From Massilia sp. Leaf139 (lineage in GTDB: Bacteria; Pseudomonadota; Gammaproteobacteria; Burkholderiales; Burkholderiaceae_D), in contig NZ_LMOJ01000001.1 of assembly GCF_001424165.1 (NCBI RefSeq), positions 151,194-215,193 on the forward strand: DNA of 64,000 nt. The letters are read 5' to 3'. Both the position numbers and the translations under genes were made by a program. Under the pieces are notes generated by a model. That model ran no database searches, had not been told where the DNA came from, and worked only from the letters and a program-made list of their open reading frames with translations. Each line of letters opens with the position of its first letter. The stretch's first letter is position 1. This document shows, piece after piece, positions 41,145 through 51,284 of this stretch.

Positions 41145-41633
41145 GTGACGATCTTCGATTACCTGGTGTTGTTCGTGCTGGTGGCCTCGGTTGTGATCAG
41201 CACCATGCGTGGTTTAGTAAAAGAGATCCTGTCGCTGACAGGCTGGGTTGTCGCTTTTGTGGTCGCGAATGCGTATGGCGCGCGCCTGGCGCCGCTGTTA
41301 CCGGATATGATTCCCGGCGACATGGCACGCCTGATCGTTGCCTTCATCGCCCTGTTCCTGGGCGTGCGTATCCTGATGGGCCTGTTGTCGCTGGCCATCG
41401 GCGCGCTGATCGAGGCGGCCGGCCTGAGCCTGGCCGATCGGGGCCTGGGCGGGCTGTTCGGCCTGGCGCGCGGGATTGTAATCGTGCTGGCCGCCGTCAT
41501 ATTGTGTTCGATGACCGCCATTCCCCAACAAGCATTCTGGAAAGACGCGCTGCTGTCCCCCCTGGCCGAGGCCGGAGCGCGCACCGTCAAGCCCTTTCTC
41601 CCTGCTGCGCTGGCGCAGCACGTGAAATTTTAA
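41145..41633 (+). CDS. cvpA: CvpA-family inner membrane protein
   Basis: A 162-residue protein with four hydrophobic segments and the family start TIFDYLVLFVLVASVVIS, then RGLVKEILSLTGWVVAF. CvpA was named for colicin V production and is linked to envelope stress and purF expression. The start is GTG at 41145: no suitable ATG exists in frame at the conserved N-terminus. purF follows after 50 bases, the usual order. Confidence 0.92.
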   Translation: MTIFDYLVLFVLVASVVISTMRGLVKEILSLTGWVVAFVVANAYGARLAPLLPDMIPGDMARLIVAFIALFLGVRILMGLLSLAIGALIEAAGLSLADRGLGGLFGLARGIVIVLAAVILCSMTAIPQQAFWKDALLSPLAEAGARTVKPFLPAALAQHVKF

Positions 41634-41683
41634 TTCTCGTTTTGAAATCTTCCGTAACAGCATTCAGTTCTTAGGAGCGCACC

Positions 41684-43210
41684 ATGTGTGGCATCGTCGG
41701 CGTCGTCTCGCAAACTCCCGTCAACCAGTTGTTGTATGACGCATTGTTGCTGCTGCAGCACCGCGGCCAGGACGCGGCGGGTATTGCAACCAATCACAGC
41801 AGCATGTTCTCGATGTACAAGGCCAACGGCCTGGTGCGCGACGTGTTCCGTACCCGTAACATGCGCTCGCTGCAAGGCAATACCGGGATCGGCCACTGCC
41901 GCTACCCGACCGCCGGCTCCTCGAGCGAGGAAGAGGCGCAGCCGTTCTACGTGAACGCGCCCTTCGGCATCACCCTGGCGCACAACGGCAACCTGACCAA
42001 CCAGGCCGAGCTGAAGGAAGCGCTGTTCCGCAACGACCGCCGCCACATCAACACGAATTCCGATTCGGAAGTGTTGTTGAACGTGCTTGCGCACGAGGTG
42101 CAGGAAGCGGCCAATGGCTATTCGCTCGACGCCGAAGCCCTGTTCAAGGCGGTCGGTGTGGTGCACAAGCGTGTGCGCGGCGCCTACGCCGTCGTGGCGC
42201 AGATCGCCGGTCACGGCATGCTGGCCTTCCGCGACCCCTACGGCATCCGTCCGCTGTGCCTGGGCATGAACGAAGGCGAGAACGGCGTCGAATACATGGT
42301 CGCCAGCGAATCGGTGGCGCTGGAAGGCATCGGTTTCCGGTTCGTGCGCGACATCGCGCCGGGCGAGGCCGTGTTCATCGGCGACGACGGCAGCTTCCAC
42401 GAGCGCCAGTGTGCCGAGAATCCGTCGCTCAATCCGTGCGCCTTCGAATACGTCTACCTGGCGCGTCCGGACTCGGTCATCGACGGCGCCTCGGTGTATG
42501 CCACCCGCCTCAAGATGGGCGAATACCTGGCCGACAAGATCCGCCAAGAGATCCCGGTCGAGGAAATCGACGTCGTCATGCCGATCCCCGATTCCTCGCG
42601 TCCGGCCGCGATCCAGCTGGCCCTGAAGCTGGGCGTCGAGTACCGCGAAGGTTTCATTAAAAACCGCTACATCGGCCGTACCTTCATCATGCCGGGGCAG
42701 GGCATGCGCAAGAAGTCGGTGCGCCAGAAGCTGAACGCCATCGGTTCCGAGTTCAAGGGCAAGAACGTGCTACTGGTCGACGATTCGATCGTGCGCGGCA
42801 CCACCAGCCGCGAGATCGTGCAGATGGCGCGCGAAGCGGGCGCGCGCAAAGTCTTCTTCGCTTCGGCCGCGCCGCCGGTGCTGTTCCCGAACGTCTACGG
42901 CATCGACATGCCGACCCGCGACGAGCTGATCGCCCATGGCCGCACGGTCGAGGAAGTGTGCGCGGAAATCACGGCCGATCGCCTGGTGTACCAGGACATC
43001 GACGCCCTGAAACGCGCGATCTCGGACGTGAACCCGGCGCTGACCAACTTCGAGGCTTCCTGCTTCGATGGCATCTATGTGACCGGCGACGTGACGCCCG
43101 CCTACCTCGACAACCTGGAAACGGCGCGCCACAACGGCGGCAAGGGCGTCTCGCAGGAAGACGTCGTGCGCACCCAGCTGAACCTGAACCCGGCCGTTCC
43201 AGCGGAATAA
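41684..43210 (+). CDS. purF: Amidophosphoribosyltransferase
   Basis: A 508-residue class II glutamine amidotransferase for the first step of purine synthesis. The sequence starts MCGIVGVV, so Cys2 is the nucleophile after Met removal. The N-terminal glutaminase domain has RYPTAGSSS and AHNGNLTN; the C-terminal part has the PRPP loop [25 protein letters not shown] precedes the ATG. Confidence 0.97.
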   Translation: MCGIVGVVSQTPVNQLLYDALLLLQHRGQDAAGIATNHSSMFSMYKANGLVRDVFRTRNMRSLQGNTGIGHCRYPTAGSSSEEEAQPFYVNAPFGITLAHNGNLTNQAELKEALFRNDRRHINTNSDSEVLLNVLAHEVQEAANGYSLDAEALFKAVGVVHKRVRGAYAVVAQIAGHGMLAFRDPYGIRPLCLGMNEGENGVEYMVASESVALEGIGFRFVRDIAPGEAVFIGDDGSFHERQCAENPSLNPCAFEYVYLARPDSVIDGASVYATRLKMGEYLADKIRQEIPVEEIDVVMPIPDSSRPAAIQLALKLGVEYREGFIKNRYIGRTFIMPGQGMRKKSVRQKLNAIGSEFKGKNVLLVDDSIVRGTTSREIVQMAREAGARKVFFASAAPPVLFPNVYGIDMPTRDELIAHGRTVEEVCAEITADRLVYQDIDALKRAISDVNPALTNFEASCFDGIYVTGDVTPAYLDNLETARHNGGKGVSQEDVVRTQLNLNPAVPAE

Positions 43211-43222
43211 GCCATACGCACC

Positions 43223-44473
43223 ATGAGCGACAAGAAGAATTACGGTTTCACGACGACCATCCTGCACAACGACCGCCGCAAGGCGATCGAGCAGGGCTCG
43301 CTGCACAAGCCCGTCCATACCTCGGTCGCCTTCGGCTACGGCGACGCGCGCCAGTTGGCGTCGGTGTTCCAGGGCAAGGAGCCGGGCTTCCGCTACGGCC
43401 GCCAGGGCAATCCGACGGTGGCCGCGCTGGAAGACAAGATCACGAAGATGGAAGATGGCGTGGCCTCGCTGTGCTTCGGCACCGGCATGGCCGCCATCGG
43501 TGCGCTGTTCCAGGCGCTCTTGAAGGAAGGCGACCACATCGTCTCCTCGAGCTTCCTGTTCGGGAATACCAACAGCCTGTGGCAGACGGTGGCGGGGCAG
43601 GGTGTGGCCGTCGACTTCGTCGATGCGACCGACGTTGCCAAGGTCGAAGCGGTGCTGAAGGAAAACACGCGCCTTGTCTTTGTGGAGACCATCGCCAACC
43701 CGCGCACGCAAGTGGCGGATCTGGCGCGCATCGGCGAACTGTGCCGTGCGCGCGGGATCCTCTACGTGGTCGACAACACGATGACGACGCCGTATCTGTT
43801 CCGCCCGAAAGCGGTGGGGGCGGGTCTCGTCGTCAATTCGCTGACCAAATCGATTGCCGGCCACGGCATCGCGCTGGGCGGCGCGCTGACCGACACCGGC
43901 CTGTTCGACTGGAGCGCGTATCCAAACATCGCCGCCAACTTCCGCAAGCAGCCGGGCTCCGCCCAGGGCATGGCGCAGCTGCGCGCCAAAGCCCTGCGCG
44001 ACTTCGGCGCCGCCCTGGGTCCGGAAGCGGCGCACCACATCGCCGTCGGCGCCGAGACGCTGGCACTGCGCATGGAACGCACTTGCGCGAATGCGCTGGC
44101 GCTGGCGCGGATGCTCGACGCCGACGAACGTGTTTCGGCCGTCCACTATCCGGGGCTAGCCTCGCATCCGCAGCATGGCATTACGAGGGAGCTGTTCCGC
44201 GCCGGCGGATCGCTGCTCAGTTTCGAGCTGCGCGAGGACATCGATCCCTTCGATTACCTCAATCGTCTGCAGCTGGGCATCCCGGCCAGCAACCTGGGCG
44301 ACACGCGCACGCTGGTGATTCCGGTCGCCCACACGATCTTCTTCGAGATGGGCGCCGAGCGCCGCGCCAGTATGGGCATCGCCGAGTCGCTGATCCGGGT
44401 GTCGGTGGGCATCGAGGATCCGGACGACCTGCTCGAGGATTTCAGGTCGGCGCTGGACGGCGCGCAGGGGTAA
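43223..44473 (+). CDS. PLP-dependent sulfur amino acid enzyme, cystathionine gamma-synthase family
   Basis: A 416-residue fold-type I PLP enzyme of the Cys/Met metabolism family. The PLP lysine lies in NSLTKSIAGHG; YGRQGNPTVAALE, GTGMAAI, VDNTMTTP and LGDTRTLV are the other family motifs. Candidate activities are O-succinyl/O-acetylhomoserine sulfhydrylase, cystathionine gamma-synthase or a gamma-lyase. It sits where metZ is often annotated after purF, but the N-terminus (YGFTTTILHNDRRKAIEQGSL) differs from typical MetZ as I remember it, so I leave the symbol blank. It follows purF by 12 bases. Confidence 0.85.
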   Translation: MSDKKNYGFTTTILHNDRRKAIEQGSLHKPVHTSVAFGYGDARQLASVFQGKEPGFRYGRQGNPTVAALEDKITKMEDGVASLCFGTGMAAIGALFQALLKEGDHIVSSSFLFGNTNSLWQTVAGQGVAVDFVDATDVAKVEAVLKENTRLVFVETIANPRTQVADLARIGELCRARGILYVVDNTMTTPYLFRPKAVGAGLVVNSLTKSIAGHGIALGGALTDTGLFDWSAYPNIAANFRKQPGSAQGMAQLRAKALRDFGAALGPEAAHHIAVGAETLALRMERTCANALALARMLDADERVSAVHYPGLASHPQHGITRELFRAGGSLLSFELREDIDPFDYLNRLQLGIPASNLGDTRTLVIPVAHTIFFEMGAERRASMGIAESLIRVSVGIEDPDDLLEDFRSALDGAQG

Positions 44474-44569
44474 CACCACGCGCTCGCGCCCACGAGTAAA
44501 TCCGGGCGCGGGCAGTTGAGGGAAGGATGAGCCCGCGGTATCATGGGTTTTCCTTCCCTTTTTGCCATC

Positions 44570-45343
44570 ATGAAGCGTCTTCTCCTCGCCGCCTGCTTAG
44601 TTGCCTGCTCGCTTGCCTGCTCAGCCGCCCCGGCCGACCCGCTCGCCGATGCCAATGCCCTGTTCGCCAGCAAGGCCTATCCGCAAGCGCTTGCCGCCTA
44701 CACCAAGCTCGCCAACGCGGGCAATGTGGAGGCCCAGCAGCAGCTCGGCCAGATGTACTGGTATGGCGAGGCCGGCGCCGTCGACGAGGCGAAGGCCGAA
44801 GCCTGGTTCCGCAAGGCGGCCGCGAAGGGCAATGCGGTGGCGATTGCCTCGCTCGAGGTCATGAAGCAGCGCACGACACGGCGCGCCGAGATCGCCCACT
44901 GGGTCGAACACTACCAGGGCGAAGACCTCAAAACGGGCCAGTTCGACTGCAAGGCGCCGCGCATTCCCGCAATCTCGAAGCAGAGCGAGGAGATCGCCCG
45001 CGTCAGCGCCGCCGTCACTAAGTGGCAGGATTGCTACAACGGCTATGTGAGCCATTTGAATGCCGCTTCGCCCTTGACCAAGCGTATTCCGGCCGACATC
45101 GCCAAGCTGATGAACCTGGCCGAGACCACGCGCGCCAACGAGCGCCTGGCGCTGGTGCAGGAGAACCTGGCGGAAGAAGCGCGCGTCGGCGCGAAGCTGA
45201 TCCTGGCCGATCTCGCCGCCTGGCGCAGCGCGACCGAGGCCTATGTGAAGGAACACAACGCCATCGTCGCCGCCAGCCCGTCGGTAAAGTTGTACGACTT
45301 CGACCGCCCGATCGGCGCCGCGCCGCGACCGGGGGCGCAGTAA
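44570..45343 (+). CDS. Secreted Sel1-repeat-like protein
   Basis: A 257-residue product with an N-terminal export signal containing three possible lipobox-like cysteines (LAAC, LVAC, SLAC), then TPR/Sel1-like helices at residues ~25-100 (LGQMYWYGEAGAVDEAKAEAWFRKAAAKGN is the Sel1 signature), then a helical region without known motifs. Sel1 proteins usually mediate protein contacts. The start at 44570 (MKRLLLAACL) puts the signal peptide first; nine upstream in-frame codons are unlikely. Function unknown. Confidence 0.75.
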   Translation: MKRLLLAACLVACSLACSAAPADPLADANALFASKAYPQALAAYTKLANAGNVEAQQQLGQMYWYGEAGAVDEAKAEAWFRKAAAKGNAVAIASLEVMKQRTTRRAEIAHWVEHYQGEDLKTGQFDCKAPRIPAISKQSEEIARVSAAVTKWQDCYNGYVSHLNAASPLTKRIPADIAKLMNLAETTRANERLALVQENLAEEARVGAKLILADLAAWRSATEAYVKEHNAIVAASPSVKLYDFDRPIGAAPRPGAQ

Positions 45344-45357
45344 GGACAACGTCAGGA

Positions 45358-45388
45358 CGTAAAAAAAGCCGCTCCAAGCGGCTTTCTT
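45358..45388. terminator. Bidirectional terminator between the Sel1-like gene and lexA
   Basis: AAAGCCGCT pairs with AGCGGCTTT around a three-base loop. On the minus strand it ends in seven T residues, so it is strongest as the lexA terminator; on the plus strand TTTCTTCC follows. Confidence 0.85.
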
Positions 45389-45425
45389 CCTGGATGCACC
45401 GATTTGGTGCAAACCTGCAACGTGA

Positions 45426-46073
45426 TCAGTGCCAGCTGCGCATCAAGCCGACCGCCAGGCCTTCGAGCGCGAACTCGTCGCCCGGTTCCACGCGGATGAC
45501 CTTGAAGTCCGGATTTTCCGGCAGCAGCTCGATCGTCTCGCCCGTCTTGCGGTAGCGCTTGACGGTGACGTCTTCGCCGATGCGGGCCACGACGATCTGG
45601 CCGTTCTTGGCGCTGTCGATCTTTTTGACGGCGAGGAAGTCGCCGTCCATGATGCCGGCGTCGCGCATCGACCAGCCGCGCACCTTCAGCAGGAAGTCGG
45701 GACGGGCGCCGAACATGGCCGGGTCGACGTTGTATGTGGCCTCGACGTGTTCCTGGGCCAGGATCGGCGAACCGGCGGCGACACGGCCGACCAGCGGCAG
45801 CGACATCAGCAGGGCAGCAGGAATGGTTGGCAAATGCGGCGGCACCGGTTCCGGCACCGAGGCGCCGATCAGGCGGATGCCGCGCGAGGTACCCGAGACG
45901 ATCTCGATCGCGCCTTTGCGGGCCAGGGCCTGCAGGTGTTCTTCGGCGGCGTTGGCCGACTTGAAGCCCAACTCCTTCGCGATTTCGGCGCGGGTCGGCG
46001 GGAAGCCGGTATTGTCGATCGCTTCCTTGATCAGGTTGAGGATCTGTTCTTGCCTTGCGGTGAGCTTGAGCAT
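45426..46073 (-). CDS. lexA: LexA repressor of the SOS response
   Basis: A 215-residue repressor/autoprotease. Residues 1-65 form the winged helix with recognition helix near [12 protein letters not shown]. The self-cleavage site is Ala100-Gly101 (GRVAAGSP); the catalytic dyad is Ser135 (GWSMRDAG) and Lys172 (VTVKRY). RecA-ssDNA filaments trigger cleavage. The start [12 protein letters not shown] at 46073 was chosen over a long upstream open frame because it matches the family N-terminus and an SOS box lies 28 bases upstream. Confidence 0.97.
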   Translation of the reverse strand: MLKLTARQEQILNLIKEAIDNTGFPPTRAEIAKELGFKSANAAEEHLQALARKGAIEIVSGTSRGIRLIGASVPEPVPPHLPTIPAALLMSLPLVGRVAAGSPILAQEHVEATYNVDPAMFGARPDFLLKVRGWSMRDAGIMDGDFLAVKKIDSAKNGQIVVARIGEDVTVKRYRKTGETIELLPENPDFKVIRVEPGDEFALEGLAVGLMRSWH

Positions 46074-46101
46074 GGTGATGCGAAACGGTTGTATGAGTAG
46101 A

Positions 46102-46117
46102 CTGTATTTTTGTACAG
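46102..46117. promoter_or_regulatory. LexA (SOS) box upstream of lexA
   Basis: CTGTATTTTTGTACAG fits the CTGT-N8-ACAG consensus exactly and supports autoregulation of lexA. Confidence 0.9.
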
Positions 46118-46202
46118 TATTTCGACGAATGCAAGGGAAATCGACGATTTTTCTTGATTTCCTCTTAGAAAGGTGTCGTCGCAGAGAGACGCTGCCTGGC
46201 GA

Positions 46203-46231
46203 TTGCGCCGCCCTGCCATCCGCGTTATAAT
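46203..46231 (+). promoter_or_regulatory. Promoter of the rpsF-priB-rpsR-rplI operon
   Basis: TTGCGC at 46203-46208 and a perfect TATAAT at 46226-46231 are 17 bases apart. Transcription would begin near 46238, leaving a leader of about 68 bases. Confidence 0.8.
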
Positions 46232-46246
46232 TGCCGGCTTTCCCTT

Positions 46247-46274
46247 CCCACACTCGTCTTGACGCCGAGGTGGG
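46247..46274 (+). promoter_or_regulatory. Candidate S6:S18-binding leader hairpin before rpsF
   Basis: CCCAC-A-CTCG pairs with CGAGGTGGG, leaving one bulged A and a nine-base loop with a GCCG at the stem junction. Many bacteria have a CCG-containing structure in the rpsF leader bound by the S6:S18 complex for feedback. Position and the CCG suggest the same here, but the match is by eye. Confidence 0.4.
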
Positions 46275-46305
46275 CATTTGTTTAAACGTCCTCAAGGAGT
46301 GTTGC

Positions 46306-46695
46306 ATGCGTCATTATGAAATCGTTTTTATCGTCCACCCGGACCAAAGCGAGCAAGTCCCGGCGATGATCGAGCGTTACAAGACCACGGTGACGAGCCG
46401 CGGCGGTAACATCCATCGCGTGGAAGACTGGGGCCGTCGCCAGATGGCTTACCAGATCCAGAAGCTGCCGAAGGCACACTACATCTGCATGAACATCGAG
46501 TGCGACAACGAGACCCTGGTCGAGCTGGAAACCGCATTCAAGTTCAATGATGCCGTGCTGCGTCATCTGACCGTGAAGATGAAGAAAGCTGAAACCGCTC
46601 CATCGCCAATGATGAAGTCGGTTCAGCGCGAAGACGCGGCCAAGAGCCACCGTGCGGAAGCCCCGGCTGCCGCCCCGGCCCAAGCTGCTGCCTAA
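46306..46695 (+). CDS. rpsF: 30S ribosomal protein S6
   Basis: A 129-residue S6 with the family start [19 protein letters not shown] and [20 protein letters not shown] in part, followed by an Ala-rich C-terminal tail ([12 protein letters not shown]). S6 binds the central domain of 16S rRNA with S18. CAAGGAGTGTTGC precedes the ATG at 46306. First gene of the operon. Confidence 0.97.
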   Translation: MRHYEIVFIVHPDQSEQVPAMIERYKTTVTSRGGNIHRVEDWGRRQMAYQIQKLPKAHYICMNIECDNETLVELETAFKFNDAVLRHLTVKMKKAETAPSPMMKSVQREDAAKSHRAEAPAAAPAQAAA

Positions 46696-46739
46696 ATTTT
46701 TCTTGCCAGGAAACGTGACGGGCGCAAGCCCGGTGTGAA

Positions 46740-47033
46740 GTGAACCAGTTACAAGTCGTCGCCACCATCGCTGAACGCGACGTACTGCGCTATACCCCCG
46801 CCGGCGTGCCGGTCGTTTCGGCGATCCTGATGCACAGTTCGCAGCAGGTCGAGGCAGGGGTCGGGAGGCAGGTGCAGTTCGAAATTGCCGCGTTCGCCGC
46901 GGGAGAAATTTCGGGCCGCTTCGCCAGCGCGGAACTCGGCGCCGCACACCAGTTCACAGGATTTCTGGCCAGGAAGAATCGCAACAGTAAAGCCCTGGTG
47001 TTTCACATCATTGATTTCAGTGCCGCCGCTTAA
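46740..47033 (+). CDS. priB: Primosomal replication protein N
   Basis: A 97-residue OB-fold protein (NQLQVVATIAERDVLRYTPAG; C-terminal GFLARKNRNSKALVFHI). PriB helps PriA/DnaT reload DnaB at stalled forks. It starts with GTG at 46740; no in-frame ATG is available upstream and the ribosome site is weak, so translation may depend on coupling. The place between rpsF and rpsR is the conserved one. Confidence 0.93.
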   Translation: MNQLQVVATIAERDVLRYTPAGVPVVSAILMHSSQQVEAGVGRQVQFEIAAFAAGEISGRFASAELGAAHQFTGFLARKNRNSKALVFHIIDFSAAA

Positions 47034-47074
47034 ATACATAGCGGCCCACCTTTTAGATAGTCAGGAGCCTCAAA

Positions 47075-47365
47075 ATGGCATTCGGTAAAAAGTTCGACAA
47101 AAACAAGGCAAAAGAAAAACTCAAGCGCAAACAGCAAAACCCGCTGTTCAAGCGTAAGAAGTTCTGCCGCTTCACCGCTGCAAACGTGGAACAGGTCGAT
47201 TACAAAGACGTCGACACCCTGAAGGACTTCGTCCAGGAAAACGGCAAGATCATGCCAGCACGTCTGACCGGCACTAAGGCGCACTACCAGCGCCAGGTCG
47301 ATACCGCGATCAAGCGCGCACGCTACCTCGCGCTGCTGCCGTACACCGACCTGCACAACGCTTAA
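47075..47365 (+). CDS. rpsR: 30S ribosomal protein S18
   Basis: A 96-residue S18, with a Lys-rich N-terminal extension (about 20 residues) before the core RKKFCRFTA and the RNA-binding part [29 protein letters not shown] (in part). AGGAGCCTCAAA precedes the ATG. Confidence 0.97.
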   Translation: MAFGKKFDKNKAKEKLKRKQQNPLFKRKKFCRFTAANVEQVDYKDVDTLKDFVQENGKIMPARLTGTKAHYQRQVDTAIKRARYLALLPYTDLHNA

Positions 47366-47401
47366 TCGCGTCGTACAGTTCAGAACATCCTGGAGAAAAA
47401 T

Positions 47402-47854
47402 ATGCAAGTTATCCTTTTGGAAAAAGTTGTTAACGTCGGCAACCTGGGCGACGTCGTCAAGGTCAAGGACGGTTACGCACGTAACTTCCTGATCCCGCAA
47501 AAGATGGCCCGCCGCGCAACCGAATCGGCCAAGGCCGAGTTCGAAGCCAAGCGCGCCGAGCTGGAAAAAGCTGCTGCTGAAAAGCTGTCGGCTTCGCAAG
47601 CCCAAGGCGAAAAGCTGGGCGGCATGACCATCACCATCGCCCAGAAAGCCGGCGTCGACGGTCGTCTGTTCGGTTCGGTCACCAACTTCGACATCGCCGA
47701 AGCCCTGACCAAGCAAGGTTTCGCAGTCGAAAAGGCGCAAGTGCGTCTGCCGACCGGCCCGCTGAAGACCACCGGCGAGCATCCAGTTGCCGTCGCGCTG
47801 CACACCGACGTCGTCGTGGAAATCACGATCGCTGTCGTGGGCGAAGCTGCCTAA
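47402..47854 (+). CDS. rplI: 50S ribosomal protein L9
   Basis: A 150-residue L9. The N-terminal rRNA-binding domain starts [19 protein letters not shown] with [12 protein letters not shown]; a long helix and the C-terminal domain (GRLFGSVTN) follow. Last gene of the operon, ended by a strong terminator. Confidence 0.98.
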   Translation: MQVILLEKVVNVGNLGDVVKVKDGYARNFLIPQKMARRATESAKAEFEAKRAELEKAAAEKLSASQAQGEKLGGMTITIAQKAGVDGRLFGSVTNFDIAEALTKQGFAVEKAQVRLPTGPLKTTGEHPVAVALHTDVVVEITIAVVGEAA

Positions 47855-47886
47855 GCAATACCCCTTCGGGTACTGTTGTAATAAGG

Positions 47887-47914
47887 AAAAAGCCGGGTTC
47901 GCCCGGCTTTTTTT
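47887..47914 (+). terminator. Intrinsic terminator after rplI
   Basis: AAAAAGCCGGG and CCCGGCTTTTT pair around a TTCG tetraloop, followed by further T residues. Confidence 0.95.
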
Positions 47915-47964
47915 ATTCTTGGAAACTCGCCAATTATTTCAGGCGTGTGACCGGAAGGGTTATA

Positions 47965-49359
47965 ATGCCCGCCATGAATACCCCCGCAGATCCGCAAATC
48001 GAATCGCTGCGCATTCCCCCGCATTCCATCGAAGCAGAACAGTCCGTCATCGGCGGTCTCCTGCGCGACAATGCGGCCTGGGATCGTATTGCCGACTTCA
48101 TGCACGCGGACGATTTTTATCGCTACGACCACCGCATCATCTTCGAACAGATGGTGCGCCTGATTAACAGCGGCAAGCCGGCCGATGTGATTACCGTCTA
48201 CGAGGCCATGGTCTCGCTCGGCAAGGCCGAGGACGTGGGCGGCCTGCAATACCTGAACGCGATGGCGCAGAACACGCCGTCCGCCGCCAATATCCGCCGC
48301 TATGCCGAGATCGTGCGCGACCGCGGCATCCTGCGCAAGCTGATCACCGTCGCCGACGAAATCTCGGGCAACGCGTTCAACCCGCAAGGCAAGGAAGTCA
48401 AGCAGATGCTTGACGAAGCCGAATCGAAGATCTTCGCCATCGCCGAATCCGGCGCGCGCGGCGCCCAGGGCTGGAATCCGATCCAGCCGCTGCTGACCCA
48501 AGTCGTCGAACGCATCGACGAACTCTATTCGCGCGAGAACCAGGGCGAGATCACCGGCGTGCCGACCGGCTTCATCGACCTCGACCGCATGACTTCCGGC
48601 CTGCAGCCGGGCGACCTCGTCATCGTCGCCGGCCGTCCGTCGATGGGCAAGACCGCGTTCTCCGTCAACATCGGCGAGAACGTCGCGATCGAAGCGGGCC
48701 TGCCGGTCGCCGTGTTCTCGATGGAGATGGGCGGCGCCCAGCTGGCCATGCGTATGCTCGGTTCGGTCGGCCAGCTCGACCAGCACCGCCTGCGTACCGG
48801 CCGCCTCAACGACGAGGACTGGCCGCGCCTGACGCATGCGATCCAGAAGATGAACGACGCCCAGCTCTACATCGACGAGACGCCGGCGCTGAACCCGATC
48901 GAGATGCGCGCACGTGCGCGCCGCCTTGCCCGCCAGTGTGGCAAGCTCGGCCTTATCATCGTCGACTACCTGCAGCTGATGCAGGGCAGTCAGCCGGGCG
49001 ACAACCGCGCCGCCGAGATCTCCGAGATCTCGCGTTCGCTGAAAGGCCTGGCGAAAGAATTGCATTGCCCGGTCATCGCGTTGTCGCAGCTGAACCGCTC
49101 CCTGGAACAGCGCCCGAACAAACGTCCCGTGATGTCCGACTTGCGCGAATCGGGCGCAATCGAACAGGATGCGGACGTGATCATCTTCCTGTATCGCGAC
49201 GAGGTCTACAACCCCGACTCGCCCGATAAAGGCACCGCCGAAATCATCATCGGCAAACAGCGTAACGGTCCGATCGGCGCAATCCGCCTGACCTGGATCG
49301 GCCAGTACACCAAGTTTGGCAACTACAGCGGTAACCTCGCCGTCTACCAGGGCGACTAA
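47965..49359 (+). CDS. dnaB: Replicative DNA helicase
   Basis: A 464-residue hexameric 5'-3' helicase. The N-terminal domain (PPHSIEAEQSVIGGLL) contacts primase; the RecA-like domain has Walker A GRPSMGKTA and Walker B LIIVDYLQLM. No intein or insertion is visible. The ATG at 47965 has GGAAGGG at a good distance; a second ATG at 47974 (MNTPADP) is the alternative, and a TATAAT at 47961-47966 could drive a leaderless message from it. Confidence 0.97.
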   Translation: MPAMNTPADPQIESLRIPPHSIEAEQSVIGGLLRDNAAWDRIADFMHADDFYRYDHRIIFEQMVRLINSGKPADVITVYEAMVSLGKAEDVGGLQYLNAMAQNTPSAANIRRYAEIVRDRGILRKLITVADEISGNAFNPQGKEVKQMLDEAESKIFAIAESGARGAQGWNPIQPLLTQVVERIDELYSRENQGEITGVPTGFIDLDRMTSGLQPGDLVIVAGRPSMGKTAFSVNIGENVAIEAGLPVAVFSMEMGGAQLAMRMLGSVGQLDQHRLRTGRLNDEDWPRLTHAIQKMNDAQLYIDETPALNPIEMRARARRLARQCGKLGLIIVDYLQLMQGSQPGDNRAAEISEISRSLKGLAKELHCPVIALSQLNRSLEQRPNKRPVMSDLRESGAIEQDADVIIFLYRDEVYNPDSPDKGTAEIIIGKQRNGPIGAIRLTWIGQYTKFGNYSGNLAVYQGD

Positions 49360-49386
49360 GCCGAAAATGCGAGCCGATATTGCGGC

Positions 49387-49407
49387 GCCGGAACCGCTGG
49401 TTCCGGC
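49387..49407. other. Perfect 9-bp hairpin between dnaB and the DUF47 gene
   Basis: GCCGGAACC and GGTTCCGGC enclose three bases. There is no T-tract, so it may be an mRNA end-protecting or pausing hairpin rather than a terminator. Confidence 0.5.
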
Positions 49408-49446
49408 CCATCGCAGTCCCAAGAGTTTTATCACGGAGAATCTTTA

Positions 49447-50073
49447 ATGTTTGGACGCCTGATGCCCACCGAGGGCAAGTTTTTTGATTTGTTCAACCAG
49501 CACGCCGCGCTGTGCGTGAAGGGTGCGCAAGAAATGGTTGGTTTGATGACCAACTTCGACGACCTGGAAACCCGCACCCACGCCGTCGAGAGCATCGAAA
49601 AGCAGGCGGACAAAGTCACCTACGCGTGCGTCGACCTGCTGCACAAGACCTTCATCACCCCGATCGACCGCGACGACATCCACAAGCTCATCACGCGCAT
49701 GGATGATATCCTCGACATGATGGAAGACGCGGCCCAGACCATCTCCCTGTACGACCTGCACGCCGTGACGCCGGAAGCCAAGCGCCTGGCCGAGCTGTGC
49801 CTGGCTTGCTGCGAGCGCGTGCAAGCGGCCGTCGGCCTGCTGCACGACATGGGCAACGCCCAGAAGATCGTCGCCATCTGCGAAGAGATCGACCGCCTGG
49901 AATCGGACGCCGACCACGTGATGCGCGCAGCGATGTCGAAACTGTTCCGCGACGAACCGGACGTGCGCAACCTGATCAAGATGAAGGCGATCTACGAGAT
50001 CCTCGAGACCGTGACCGACCGCTGCGAAGACGTGGCGAACATCATCGAAGGCATCATCGTCGAGAACGCGTAA
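49447..50073 (+). CDS. DUF47/PhoU-like phosphate transport accessory protein
   Basis: A 208-residue all-helical protein of the DUF47 family, distantly PhoU-like, with conserved acidic metal-binding patches (ESIEKQADKV, DRDDIHKLITRMDDILD, RLESDADHVM, EDVANIIE). These proteins are encoded next to Pit transporters and are thought to control them. The pit gene follows after 24 bases. ACGGAGAATCTTTA gives the ribosome site. Confidence 0.92.
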   Translation: MFGRLMPTEGKFFDLFNQHAALCVKGAQEMVGLMTNFDDLETRTHAVESIEKQADKVTYACVDLLHKTFITPIDRDDIHKLITRMDDILDMMEDAAQTISLYDLHAVTPEAKRLAELCLACCERVQAAVGLLHDMGNAQKIVAICEEIDRLESDADHVMRAAMSKLFRDEPDVRNLIKMKAIYEILETVTDRCEDVANIIEGIIVENA

Positions 50074-50097
50074 CGCGGTCGCAGAACAAGAATAATC

Positions 50098-51108
<1,011 letters not shown>

Positions 51109-51130
51109 ATCGGTTTCGATACCGATGAGG

Positions 51131-51159
51131 ACGCCCGGCCAATGTGCCGGGCGTTTTTG
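51131..51159 (+). terminator. Intrinsic terminator after pit
   Basis: ACGCCCGGC and GCCGGGCGT form a nine-base stem, followed by TTTTTGTTTG. Confidence 0.93.
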
Positions 51160-51232
51160 TTTGTGCGGTGCGGTGCGGATGTGCGTGTGTCGATAGGTAG
51201 AGCCAGCGATACCGAACGCGTTCCGGCGGACG

Positions 51233-51266
51233 AAAAAAAACCTGCGAGCCGCAAAGCGCGCAGGTT
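51233..51266 (-). terminator. Intrinsic terminator of phoH
   Basis: On the minus strand AACCTGCG and CGCAGGTT enclose a 12-base loop and are followed by a run of T residues (A8 on the plus strand at 51233-51240). Confidence 0.88.
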
Positions 51267-51284
51267 TTACGGAAGCGAAAACGC

